The notes under the pieces were generated by a model. That model did not search any database. It had not been told where the DNA came from and saw only the letters and a program-made list of their open reading frames with translations. The position numbers and the translations under genes were made by a program. From positions 558,001-622,000 of the forward strand of contig JAMXBD010000424.1 of the NCBI GenBank assembly GCA_024138025.1: a DNA stretch of 64,000 nt, in the 5' to 3' direction. The DNA is from Combretum micranthum. Its lineage: Eukaryota; Streptophyta; Magnoliopsida; Myrtales; Combretaceae. Below are positions 13,498 through 25,939 of the stretch, piece after piece (within the stretch, counting starts at the first letter, position 1; each line of letters starts with the position of its first letter).

Positions 13498-16400
13498 TGT
13501 AATATATAGATAAATAAATTATAATGAAAGGCAAAAGTATCATTTATTGATTAATAAGAGGGTTTTATGGTCCAACATAATATTGATATATATATTGTTA
13601 AATGATAGACATGTGATTAAAGAGGAGACATAGTTGTACGCCGCCTAGAGGGCCACCGACCTTGGGCTTCTATGCCGCCGACCTTGGCCTGTACGCCGTC
13701 AGCTTCAGAGCCGACTTTTATGGCCATAGAATCGTGCTATTAGTTTTTGGCCTCCACCTTTTATCTAAGCCACCAGCTTTATATTTAGGCTACCAGACTT
13801 TATATCAGCGTATAGACTCGGAATTTAAAGGGATTTCCATGTTTTCTTTATAACTTTAACTCCATTCCTTCTTCTTTAAAGCCTTCACTAAGCTTAGAAA
13901 ACTCTGAAAAGTCTCTTAAAGCTTTTAGACGACCTAAGAGATCTATCAACGGTGATCTTACTTCAAGGAAGACCAAGATTCAAGATCTAGAGAGTTAATG
14001 TTGGAGCAATTTTGAGAAATACCCTAAGTTCTCATTGGAGGTTTGGTGTTCTGCAATAAAAAAAGAAGAACAATCAAGAAATAGGTAAGATTTATTTTTT
14101 TTAATCCTTTTAGTAATCTAAAAATGCAATCTTTTCTGAATTTCCTTGTTGATGTTGAAAGGAGTCGAGTTTTGGAGAAAACCCTTAGTTGGTGATTAGA
14201 GATTTTGTGGTTTTATAATCAATTGAGGAAAGTGTTATAAATCTAGGGTTTGTTTTCTTTTCAAATTAGGGTTTTAGATGATGATGGGATTAGGTTTACC
14301 TTACGAAAATATGTTTTCAAATAGTTTTTCTTATGTAAACCCCTAAAGTTTTACGATCAGTTAAGCTTAAACCCTATTCGGAAGGTTAACCGGAAACCCT
14401 AAAGTCAATAAAACCCTAGTTAGGCGTAACAATTTTAAGTCCGACAATCCCGTGTTCATAACCCTAAGAGAGTAAGTAAGAGATTAGTACGTAGAATAGT
14501 TCACAATAACATAAGAAAGCTTAAAAATATCATATTAGTAAAACCGCAATTCGTTTTGAAACCAAAAGGATACAGTTTTCGAAAAATATGTCACCGGGCT
14601 CGGAATAATAAAAATATTCTTGATATATTGTTAGACTCGTAAAAATATAAGGTTTTCAAAAATATCAATTTTATAATTTTTCGGCAGTTAAAACTAACAT
14701 ATATCGTATTTATACACGTATTTTCTTACTATCAGTATTTTATTAGCCACATCTACTTTATATTACACTATTCTATACTATTCAACTATCTCTACTTTTT
14801 CTAACACCTACTCTTACACTCTATACACCTATTTTCTTTACTTTTTATCTTTCCCATAATTTTATATCGTATATACCTTACACATTATTACTCTTAATAC
14901 ACAAAATACAAAAAATCACATCTCTCCCCCTCTCTTCCCCTCTATGGCCGGTGCCCCTCCACCTCTTTCTTCCTCTATTTCTTTTTCAATTTTTCCTTAT
15001 TTTAATCACACAATTTCACTCCTCATTTTCCTATCAATGCCCCCCTCCTCTTTCATTTCTTTCACACTTCATCTACCTACAAATTCACTATCAAAACTCT
15101 CCCAACATTTCTTCGTAAAACTCTCTTCTACTCATACCCTTATTACTACCATTCTTACTTTAGGTAAGAAATCTTCTCCAATCTCTTACCATGTAATGTA
15201 ACTTTACATGATCATGGTGTGAGTTTCCTAAACTAATTGTTATAGAAACTACACTATGTTCATGTACTGTTCTTATTCATGAACTTCCATATTTGTATTT
15301 TTATGTTGATTTTATATCTTACTGTTGATATTATGCTAACTTCTTATACATATCTAACTAAATATAGTTATGTATCTATCTATATATATATATATATTCT
15401 TTAGAGTATATAAGCTCACTTGTAATTTATTTACTTTCATGCAAAGCAATTTATTTATTTTCTTTCTTTGCAATTTATATATTTCGTGATTGTTTTAAGA
15501 CTAGTCTCTAGTCTTAGACTTGTCCTCATCAAGTTAAAACAATTTCTTTTCTTTTGGGACTAGTCTATTTCTTAGTCCCGGGAGTCTTAAAGAGGCTAAG
15601 ACTCCCAATACGTGACTTTATTTTGTTATCTTATTTATTATATTGCGATTATTACATTCTACTTTTGCTTGCTATTATTCTCATGTTCATACACATAAAG
15701 GTTGTTGTCTAAACTTTAAAGCTTCAAAATGCTTTTTGCAAAACGGAGATTTTGTCACCAAAGAATGGTTCTACATGAAATTTAGAAGCTATGAGTTAAT
15801 AAAAGTAAATCTATTCTTTTCAAAACTTTAGGAAGGACTCACTATAATTTTGAAACTACACTTGTTTTGAAAAGCTTTTTCTTAAATCATCTCTATTAAC
15901 TTGCTTTCCAAAAGAGATGACTTTTAATGCTAAAATGTTTTCCATAAAATATATATAAAGGAAACCCCATAAAAAGGACATGAGAGTTTTCAAACTAAGA
16001 TTTTTCAAGTCATAGTCAAAGAAAAATTATATGGAAACTAATAGGAAAAGTGACCCTAGTTCCAAAAGGAAAATTCATTTTTATGGAAAAGTCACCAATG
16101 AAAATAGTAAGATAAACATAAATACTTTTGAAAACAAAAGAAACTAAAAGATTCATTTTTAAAAAGTTTACAAAAAGGATTTCTTATAAACTACAATTTT
16201 ATAATCCTGCAACTAACATTGTTTTTTCTAAAAAGTTTTATTGGACAACAAATACTTGAAATGTGTGTGAAACATGAGCTATGTAATTATAAAGAGGAAT
16301 TTTTCAACTATATAGCTAACTAAATATTTATCAAATGATTTTTGGGTGATTTGAAGTTCGAATAAGTGTTTTAGGGATGGGAAATCTCGTGGTGAATCTG

Positions 16401-18774
16401 ATCACCACTGTTTCAGTGCCTAAAGACCTATTTTGATGAAAATAGTTTTGGAAACGAATATAGCTTTTCAAGTAGGTAGAAATCGGTATAATATGCGAGA
16501 TTCCAAGTTAAAAGATCAAGTGATGACTATTTTAAGTTGGAATTGCCTCTTATACGAAATTTGACGATCTCATGACATAGTTTTCACAAAGTACAATAGA
16601 ATCAACAAGAAATACTCATTATGAGTATTCTTCTTGATCAGGTGATCCTGAGGAAGAGTATCCATATCTGGAGGATTACTTTGATTAGTGGATTGACCAA
16701 TCGACTCATCCGTAAGAAGAAAGTATCGTCATGGCAACGTGAGTTTATTTCCTTAATTACTTAACTTGATTTTGCTTGTAGTTTCGTTTCACTATAATTA
16801 AGGAAAGATAAATTGATATGTATGTAAAAATTGTTGAAAAAATTCTAAGAATATCGAGGTGAGAATTGATTGTAAGTAATCGTTTGTTTTAGTATAGAAC
16901 TTGATATGTCTGAGATTCTATGATCACCTCAAAATTGATAATAATGATGTTATGATATCTTAAATAAATTGATTCATGTATACCACGAAGTGAGTTACAT
17001 TGCATGGGGTTATTATCCTCGGGTAAAAATGATAGTAGTATAGTTGAAAGCAACACTTGGCGGCTATGATCAAAAGCGATTGCTTGGTGACATGGAATTA
17101 AACCAATGCTTGGCGGTATTCCGAAAGCATGGCTCAAACCGAGTAGACTTAATATGCTTAGCGATAATGATCGAAAGCATAACTTAACTAAAACTACTCA
17201 TTTTGAGATTACTTATCATCAAACCCCGAATGGAGGGCATAAATCCATTCAACATATAGTTCCTGGGAAACTATATGCCTTGTTTGCTCACGTGTATGTT
17301 ACATTTCACTTGAATACTTAAATAACTTATCTGAATTTGTCTACTCAAGTATTTACCTATGGAAATAATTCTCACTAAGCCTATTAGCTTATACCCCTAT
17401 AGATATATTTTGCAGTTTAGCTATTTGTGGTTGAGACTACGGGGACCTTAAAGTTAGGTATTTCCCTTTTTGGTTAAGAAATTTTTAGATGAAGTTTAGC
17501 ATTAGTTTAGATGTAGACTTCATAGAAAATTTCTTGTAATAGACTATAGTTATTTTTTTGGTGGGGGAATACCCCTAAGACTTGTAAGACAATTATTATG
17601 AATGAATGAATATTATGATTTTCCTTTCTTAATTTGTTATTGTATCTTATTAAGCTTCATATTTCAAAGTATGGTCTTCTAAATTTATGAGAGCACGCCT
17701 TACACTTAATATGAAAGCTTTTGGAAATGACTAAGGTTGTCATGCTTAAGATTTAATACTGAGTATGGTGGGCTATTATGTTTAAGATACCCTTTAGGGC
17801 CTGATAACTTATGTGATAAGATGTTTTGTGAAATTAGGGTTTTTGTTCCTAAAAGTATTTTAGGTACGGCCTTACTTTCTTTGCTTGCTTGTGTTGGTAG
17901 GCTTAGTAATTATCAACTGACTAATTGCTGTCTAGTTTTAGATTTGATATGTTGTTTGTCTTTAGTTGGGTCTCGTAGAAAGGGATGACCATTGCTACTG
18001 GGATGACACCCTGATGATCTATGTGTGTCGTTGTCTCGAGTGGAGTTGTGCATAGAAATGATTCCTGTAGTCTAGGAATGGTGCGAGTACGGTACCCAGG
18101 ATGTGTGGAGAGTTCCCAACACCAATATATGTATATATTACTATTTTTTATACTGGTTATTTTTATGGAGTTATGAGTTACTCAGGGTTTATGACTATTT
18201 TCAAATGGTTCTAAACCGTGTTGTTTACCGACTAATCAAAGATAATAAACTATGGTTGTTGCATGAGTTACTAGGTTGCATGTGGATTTATATGTTGTAT
18301 GCTCATGTGCATGTATTGTGGTATGACGTACTGGGCCTTTATGCTCACTCATTTATTTTTCAGAAATATGTGAGATCCAATAGTTTTTTATCTATCGGGA
18401 TATGATGTTTATATGGACTATGGGAATGACGATAGTGGAGTTGACTTTCCTACTGATTATTAGATATTTTGGTTTAAAGATAGATAAAGTTGAAGATCTT
18501 ATGAAGTTTTATATGTTTTTATAAATCTAAAGTTTTATGCGACCCTTTTCATAGGATGTTTAAGATTATATTAAGTTTTGTTTTTAGTTTATACCAACTA
18601 AGTTGTTTAGAAGTTTTGTTATTAAGAAATGTTTGTTTTAAATAGGCACCTTATATGTGAGAGATTGATGTTATATGGTATCACAATTATGGTTTAGTAA
18701 AATAATAGCCTAGTGTGTCCATCTCAAGTGAGATTACGTGTTGGCTGATAACACTCTCAGTTTAGGGCATTACA
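13498..18774 (+). mobile_element. Solo LTR with perfect 5-bp TSD, host of a nested LTR
   Basis: It begins TGTAATATATAG and ends GGGCATTACA, classical TG...CA ends. CAAAC flanks it exactly on both sides (13,493-13,497 and 18,775-18,779). No gag or pol lies between, which is the signature of LTR-LTR recombination leaving a solo LTR. Its own length without the nested insert is about 1.8 kb. Near 13,630-13,760 it carries repeated CGCCGACCTTGG/CCACC phrases, then a leader-like CT-rich stretch. A second solo LTR interrupts it at 14,334. Confidence 0.75.
14334..17806 (+). mobile_element. Nested solo LTR (3.5-kb family, copy 1)
   Basis: It starts TGTAAACCCCT and ends TTTAGGGCCTGATA. TCTTA precedes and ACTTA follows, a 5-bp duplication with one mismatch. 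It is homologous along its length to 25,940-29,803 (inverted) and to 62,021-64,000. Shared marks include the CCCTAAATCGGAAGTC-like start block, the ATGGCCGG...CCCCTCC leader, ACTAGTCTCTAGTCTTAGAC, and CTCACTAAGC...CCCCTATAG near the 3' end. The 3' terminus is GATA, not CA, as in the 25,940 copy. No protein domains are present. Confidence 0.72.
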
Positions 18775-18779
18775 CAAAC

Positions 18780-20468
18780 CCAACTGAGTATGGAATTTGT
18801 CAAAAAAATCGTTTCATTTAAAACACGTTAATCCATAATGAAATTTTAAGTCATTAGATATTCATTAAATTTGAGTAAATTTCACATCACCTCATAGTCT
18901 CATCTCCATATACATACAAATATGTATATCGCATTCCATTATTTCCACTATTTATTCATCTACTATTATTATTCATTCATTTATTTGTTTATATTAATAT
19001 TTAATTTATTTTTTTATATAAACAGTACTAGAGGATTTGTCACGCCCATGATAAAGGCTGTGATGGATATCGCGAGCACCATCACGACCGTGATGCATAG
19101 TATTGGCCTTGTCACACCGTAATAGGAGATAATGCCCCCTATTATGATCGTAATGTAGGGCGTTTTATAAATACCCCGTGATTGTCTTGTTAAAAATTTT
19201 CTAAAAAGTTCACAAAGATATCATGCCCTGTTTAGCAGGCGTATCAAGTTTTAAAAACCATATAAAAGAGATAGTGGCCTTTGTAACGGCCATGATAAAG
19301 GTCATTTCACATTTTAGAAAGCATTTAGAGGAGATCACGGGCTACTTTACGGCCGTGATCATCAGGAAAATATGGTTTCAAGGATGTAACGGCCTCGAAC
19401 ACACATGTGATGAATAAGGTATTGATCATTTGATACTTGATTCAAATTTTCAAAGTCTTATATCTTCTAACTCCTTATTAAGATCTTATTTGTCTGTAAA
19501 AACATGTTAGGACTAACTTATAAACACAATATCAAACATCATCAAGGCTACTTATACTTATATGTTCACTTTACATGTATATGTGCAACAATCTTAACCT
19601 AGAAGCATAAGTTCATTATTCATGCTTGTTGAACACTATTATCAACCTAATTACTAAAGTCGTACTCATTTGTCACTAACAACATCAATACACACATCAA
19701 TTCATCATAGACTCAAAATTCATTTCTTCAAACACCTAGAATACATATGCTTATTTATATATGTAGTTCAACATACATGTTAACATACAATTAATTTGTC
19801 TAAAGCATCAAAGTTCAAATCCTAGTTAAGATCAACATAAACTAAAAACTATAATTAAATAAAACATGTAGAAATTAACTCTACTTACCTTTATAGCTAC
19901 TAAGATCAACCAAGCTTCTCTTTCTACTTTCTTGGCTTAATCTTACTCCTACTTGCTTCTTATCTTGATTCTTTACATAGGATTTTGTAGGGGTAAATTT
20001 TAGAAGAGATTAATAGGATAAATTTGAGTTTGTTTGTGTTTGGAAAGATAATGGAGTGGGAAAGAGAGAGACGATGCTTTGGGTCTATTTTCGACAATAT
20101 TTTTGTTTGTTTTGACCTTTAAGGCATTTTAGAAGCCTATAGAAGGTGCTTGAATATGGGCTTTGTGCTATGGGTGCATGGCTTGGTTTGCTAATTAAAG
20201 ATGGGTTTGGGCTTTAGTTAAAGAAAAGGAATGTTGATTTCATTGCATAAAATAATACACATATCTCATAACATGATTTAATTCAATTCAACACATATAT
20301 GATTCAATTCTTTACACATTGAAATACTAATAATTTATCATGTCATCAAATCAAATTATTATAACTTAACTATAACAGTTTAAATCATTAAATCAACAAA
20401 CATATATATATATATAATATATAGACACACACAATTTAATTCAATAGTTTAAAGTTTAGGTTGTTTCA
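18780..20468 (-). mobile_element. LTR-like tract in minus orientation, partial
   Basis: No gene is seen. It carries CACGCCCATGAT/ATCACGACCGTGATG-type palindromic GC-rich motifs (19,038-19,420) like those at 10,727-10,835. A leader-like tract lies near 19,900-20,060. It closes with GTTTAGGTTGTTTCA at 20,468, which reads TGAAACAACCTAAAC on the minus strand, LTR-start-like. Its left part may have been displaced by the insertion at 13,498. No target duplication was found. Confidence 0.35.
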
Positions 20469-21060
20469 TTATAAGTGTTGTATTATGTTTTATTGTTTGT
20501 GATGATAAAGATAACAATACTTAAACATTTAATTAGGTATAAAAAAATGACAATTTAAAACTTTATGTATACAATTGCAAAAAGCGTAAAGTTATGGTAT
20601 AAACCACGGCATTGACCTTTAAGAAATTGATATGGCACTTGATGACTATGAATGGATTTTATTATCATTGTCAAAATCTTGGTTTGACTTTTATGATTTT
20701 GGTTTTATGATTATACAAGACGTTTCTTAGTTGAAAACCATATATAATTTTTTTTAATAAAATCATGTAAGATCTTGATTTTACCTCAAAATTACTAGAA
20801 TCCTGATTTTATTCCCATTTCTAAAGATTCTACAAATTCTATATTTTTGCCCCTTTTTGTTGCTTTAGTACTTTAACTTGATGGCTTTTAGATCAATGCA
20901 AAACTTATTATTCTTATAGATTCTGCATAGCGATGTGTCCTTTTAACAACACAAGAACTTCCTATTTTACTTCTAAGAATTTGAATGGCTCAATGCAACA
21001 CTATAGCAACGCTGCAAGTCTTCATGCAAAGAAGAGAAATAAGTTGCATAAAAAAAAAAA
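20469..21060. other. Intergenic, nothing recognised
   Basis: AT-rich sequence ending in an A-run next to the MITE at 21,061. No supported feature. Confidence 0.45.
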
Positions 21061-21372
21061 GGGGAAAATGCAAAAACACCTCCTAAACTTTAGGAGTGAC
21101 ATGGATTGACTCTTTGAAATTTGAAAATGTGGTTTTTAAGCTCGTAAAATATAAACAATTTGCAAAGAAGGACATTCCGTCCTTTTTTTGTCGTTGTCTA
21201 TATAATTTATATATAATCCGTACAAATTTCATACAAAAGTGCACTTGGAATAGTAAAATTATTGTACTTTTTAGTAGACAAGTACGAAATGGCCTTATTT
21301 GCAAATTGTTTATAGTTTAAGGGGTCAATTTGTGCCATCTCTAAAGTTTAGAGGGTGTTTTTGCATTTTACA
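21061..21372. mobile_element. MITE, family M-A, copy 1
   Basis: The left AAAATGCAAAAACACCTCC and right GGTGTTTTTGCATTTTA are inverted, and the match runs far inward (CTAAACTTTAGGAG against CTCTAAAGTTTAGAG). The element is about 310 bp. A second copy lies at 40,673-40,982 with the same ends and the same internal AATAGTA(C/A)AA core. The opposite-strand open frames inside are products of the symmetry and are not genes. Confidence 0.72.
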
Positions 21373-21592
21373 AAATCTCTTCCCCCCACCCCTCTCTCCC
21401 CGCGCTCTCTTAATACAAAAAATGAAAAAGGAAAAAGGATCAATGATTTGGTATTTGCAATATGTAATTTGAAATTGAAAGAAAGGAAAAATTGATCACA
21501 CTATTAGCATTACTATTGAAAATCTATCATTCAATGATAAGTCGATAGTTAGGGGACCTATTCAATTCATGAATGATAATTGGTAGTAGTAT

Positions 21593-22159
21593 TAGAGTTA
21601 AACATATGGGCTGTCACCGTGCTCCGATCAGTCAACTAGCTTTAAAAAGGAGGTGGTGATCAAATTTTTTTAGCCCATTTAAAAGCATGCCAAATTGGCC
21701 CGGTCTATTTAACCCACGGGTTAAGAAAAAAAATGAAAATTTAAAAACAAGAATAATATAATAATATATTAGTGATTATTTAAGTATCTTATGGAAGAAG
21801 ATAGATTGATACAAGCACCACAAGTATTATAACGTTTTTTAAATATATATCTATTGATTTAAACATAATATTATATCAAATAAATCATTTTAAAAACTTG
21901 TTTTTATATGTAAATAATCAAAAGAGTAATAAAATTAATCATTAATATATAAAAAAACCCTAAAATATATAAAATATTCTAATTTTCACATAAACTAACA
22001 TAGAAAAATTTAATTTTAATCCACAGGCTAAAGCGAGCTGGCCCTAGGCTTAAGAATTTTGGTTTGTTTAAAAGCGGGCCAAATAGCTCGACCCGTTTAA
22101 CCTATAGCCAAAGTAGGCTGGGCCGGGTTGGCACTGTTTACTCGGTTTGCCTACCTCTA
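21593..22159. mobile_element. hAT-type non-autonomous element, family M-B, copy 1
   Basis: It starts TAGAGTTAAACATATGGGC and ends GCCTACCTCTA. It is flanked by AGTAGTAT and TGTAGTAC, an 8-bp duplication matching at 6 of 8. Eight-base duplications are typical of hAT elements. The interior (AATAATATAATAATATATTAG, then TTTTCACATAAACTAACAT) is shared with the copy at 49,002-49,576. It has no transposase. Confidence 0.7.
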
Positions 22160-22486
22160 TGTAGTACTAATAATAATATAGTAATGATGATGGTGATGAG
22201 AGAGATCATTATAATTTTAATAATGATAAGGCAACTGGTTATTTGTTTTAGTTTTTTATTTTTATTTAATGATTCGATTTGTAATATTTTATATCAATGC
22301 TATTGTTTAGATTTTAGTTTTATGGACTTTCATAAGGATTTATGCTTAATTATATGTATTAAACTTATATTATGACAAGGATTTATAATGGATTTGTTTA
22401 CGGTATGTCTACGAAGAATTTCAATTTTTTTTTCATTAGCCATTGTGAGAATATTACGATTTTTAAAACTAATTTATATGTAAAAT

Positions 22487-23824
22487 TAGGGTTGTCCATG
22501 ATTCGGTTTAGGAATCGAATCGAACAAACGGCATTTGAAATGATTTGGTTCAAATCCTTAATGAATTGAATCCCTTTTGACGATTTGGGATTTTGAACCC
22601 AACTGCTTCAAATGCAGTTCGGTTTGGTTTGATTCAATTCAAATTATTTTAAAAGTATCTAAATCTAATAAATAATAATAGTCACTAGAGTTCCAAGAAA
22701 TAAAATAATAGTTTAGATCGATGAATATTGTGCAAGAATTAAAGTCACTTATTATTATATCAGGTTGTGTATTTAATAATTTTAGATATACATATTATCC
22801 TACCGTAAAAATATTTTTCAATGCGAATTTAAAGTAATTATATTCTTAATAAATCTATAATACTAACTAAGAAAATCATTCTTTTACAATAATTCCATGT
22901 TTATTTATAATATTATTTTCTTATAACATATTTAAATTTTCATTACACCAATTAAATGATTGTGCATGTTCAAACTCTATTAGATGCTTTATTTTAATTT
23001 CATGCATGTCTACTAATTTTAGGAAGAATTTAAAATTAAGAATAATAAGAAACATCAAAATTTATGAAAATCTTTTCTATAGTTTTGGGAAATTCCAAAA
23101 TCAATGAAATAAAATAGAAAACATATAGAAAAGATTTTGAAAATAATAATAAAGGACATCATGATTTATGGAAATTTGTTCTATTATTTTAGGACAATAT
23201 TTATAGAAAAAAAATCAGTGCATTAAAGAGATGTGCAAAGTGTTAAAAACTTATCTTTTATGTTGAAAAATTAAAAGCCTATTTTATATTTTTTGAGATG
23301 AGTAAAAAAATTGTTTGTTTAATATTATTGGATATATAATACACTTAATGGTGTATTATGCAAAATATATAAAATATTTATAATTATAAATATATTAATG
23401 TGGTTAAAAATGTAATTTATAATCATAAATTGGAACGGAATCAAAATTTCTCATAATAAATCTACAAATTGAAATCTTACTCAATTCATTTTAATATGCA
23501 TCGAAACACAAGAGTGATATTAGAATTCAGAATTATGATTCCATTTCAAGTCTATTCTAACATATTACATATATACGTGATATTGGGGTGAAATATCACA
23601 TGTGGGGCTCTAATATCAAATATTTAAGTGTTATAAATAAACAAAATGGGTTTTTTTTTTTTTTAATGTGAAGCAGTTCGATTCGAGTTCAAATGGTTTG
23701 ATTCGGTTTGACCTTTCGAATCAAATTGTAGCGTTTTAAACTCTTTCTTAATCAAACCGTAAATCAAAATATTAAAAAAAAATCATATTTTTTCGTTCGA
23801 TTTAGTTCGATTCAATGAAACCTA
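22487..23824. mobile_element. 1.34-kb hAT-type non-autonomous element
   Basis: It starts TAGGGTTGTCCATGATTCGG and ends TTCAATGAAACCTA. It is flanked by a perfect 8-bp duplication TGTAAAAT (22,479-22,486 and 23,825-23,832). Subterminal regions are rich in GGTTCGATTTGGTTCGATT-like repeats, commonly seen in plant hAT derivatives. The middle is AT-rich with no transposase domain that I can recognise. Confidence 0.75.
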
Positions 23825-23832
23825 TGTAAAAT

Positions 23833-24733
23833 TCAACAATTTTATAATTTGATTTTATGATCCAGTTCTACTAGAGTTATCTAGGTAGAATCTCAATTCT
23901 AACTATTATACTTATCATTAAGAGCAAGTCTAGGTAAATTCTCCGATTCTAACAGCCTCCATATCATTGTATGTACTCTTCCATACATATTTATGCTTTT
24001 CTATATTGGAAAAAAAAAAAAAACTGATAAAAATTAGACCTGATTACATAGGCAATCCATTCTACTTTCTATTGAGCTATACCTATAATTTGGGCTCCTC
24101 AACTAATAAAATGTCGACTGGAAATTTGGAGCAAGAAAGGAAAAGTTTGTTTAGAGACCTGGTCCTTTTCATCTGATTTTTTGTAAGGCGTTGTTGGACC
24201 AAGACGACTGAGCCCGAAGGTTTAAGCTATGCATGCTCGGCCTTTTGGTAACCCAAGTTGATTCAGGCCAACTTAACAGAGCCCAAGATAGCCCATTACA
24301 GGCTTACAGCTCCTCATGGATAGTGTTGGTACACCAGAGTAGGCTTAATATGATCGTTCAGTTTTCAACTACATTAACATATTTTTTGTACCGGTTTCAG
24401 TAATAAAACCATAAAATATTTTGATAAAAATGAGTTATTGTAGATATACTTCCACAAATGATTTGAATATTGAAGAATTTAGTCAGCAAATCCTCTTTTA
24501 TACTTATTAAGGGATCATAAAAAGAATTTTAGACATTTCAATGCATTTATTCTCTATAAAAGTGATCTGCTTCAAAAAGTGTACGTTATCATGTTGAGCA
24601 AGATTAATAATTGCTAGTTGGAAGATCAATTTTTTTTTCTCCAACCATTTGATTCGTGAATGATTGGCTTCTAGGCAAGGCTTATAACTTGTAAGTAATT
24701 AGCATCAACATTTTCCATATAGGATTGAATATA
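23833..24733. other. Intergenic, nothing recognised
   Basis: It contains a short GC-richer patch near 24,185-24,330. No gene, RNA or element boundary can be supported. Confidence 0.4.
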
Positions 24734-24741
24734 GTCATAAT

Positions 24742-25179
24742 TAGGGTTGCAATCCAATCAAGTCAAGATAACATAGTACCAAACTCAAGTTTGACTCAAA
24801 ATTTTAAATGTTAAACTTGGCTTGAACTTGATTGAGCTTAAAATTTTAAGCTCAAGTTTGACTTAAATAACATTGCATAAGCTTGAGTTCAACTCAATTA
24901 ATCTTGTTTAGATTTAATTTATTAAAAATAAATATTTTTATTTTAATTTAAATAATAGTAATACCAGACTTGATTTGAATTCGATTAATACTATACTTGA
25001 GTTGAGCTCGAATGAACTTATAAGTTAATCGAGTTAACATATAAAATTTGAGCTCTACTCGATAAACTATTAAAGTAGCTCGAGCTCAACTCAACTCGAC
25101 TATTTACGAATTGAACTCAAATAACCATGAAGTCGAATTCGAATAGTTTGTAAACCGGTTTAATTGATTAGCACCCATA
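24742..25179. mobile_element. hAT-type MITE rich in GAGCTC/CTCGAG
   Basis: It starts TAGGGTTGCAATCC and ends GATTAGCACCCATA, imperfectly inverted. The interior repeats AAGCTTGAGTT/AACTCAAGCT and CTCGAGCTCAACTC motifs like the elements at 42,683 and 52,205. The flanks GTCATAAT and GCCACATA only partly agree, so the insertion looks old. Confidence 0.55.
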
Positions 25180-25187
25180 GCCACATA

Positions 25188-25934
25188 ATTGATTAATAAT
25201 GTCGATCACCATTACAACTTGCAAAAGAAAGAAGTGGAGTCATACCTTTGGACATTACGGGTCAATTGTTAGAAGATCCAAGCAATCCTCACAGACTCAG
25301 TAATCTTATTTTTTATCTCTGGAACCATCTTAATTGTTTCTCTCTTTAAATTTTCGGAGCTAGACTTATTATATAGTGCTATATATGTAGCATTTAAGTA
25401 AATATAATTCTAATGATGCCTTTAATGTTTTTTAGTTTCTTTTAATTTTTTTCACTTAACAAAGTAATCTTATATATGGTTTATAGAATATATTTTTTTT
25501 AGAATACTTAGAAAGAACAATTTACTATCATTATAAGACTCCATTTTTCTTATCTTTTATCCAAGCTAATATAGTGATCATTTTGATCATATTAATCAAT
25601 CTATTAGATTTATATTAATCATTATACTTATTTAAGCATATGTATCATGGTTGCATGATCCGTTAATATAATACTAAAATACAAATATGAAAAATATACT
25701 AAATTTACATTGTAAATAGGCTCATAGTTCATGAATTAGCCTATAAAGATAATTTTCAATATTTTTCAAGTTTACGAGCATGTGTGTACCAAAAGCAAAA
25801 GAAACAAGTTCAATTATTTATGTTATGACTTTATGAGGTTATTAAGTTGGGAACTTCTACAGTCTCGTCTAATCAATTATCTACTTATTAAAACAAATAG
25901 TATATTACTTATTTTAATAGTGTGATTATGGTTG
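25188..25934. other. Intergenic, nothing recognised
   Basis: AT-rich stretch up to the solo LTR. No supported feature. Confidence 0.45.
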
Positions 25935-25939
25935 AATAT

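Noticed and set aside
14944..15201. Open frame of 85 codons beginning ATGGCCGGTGCC
   Set aside because: It lies in the pyrimidine-rich leader of an LTR; the same region in the 62,021 copy does not keep the frame.
18676..18690. TGGTATCACAAT as a primer-binding site after an LTR
   Set aside because: The exact CAAAC duplication puts this sequence inside the solo LTR, about 90 bp before its end.
21083..21320. Two overlapping opposite-strand frames of ~74 codons
   Set aside because: Both arise from the inverted symmetry of the MITE at 21,061-21,372.
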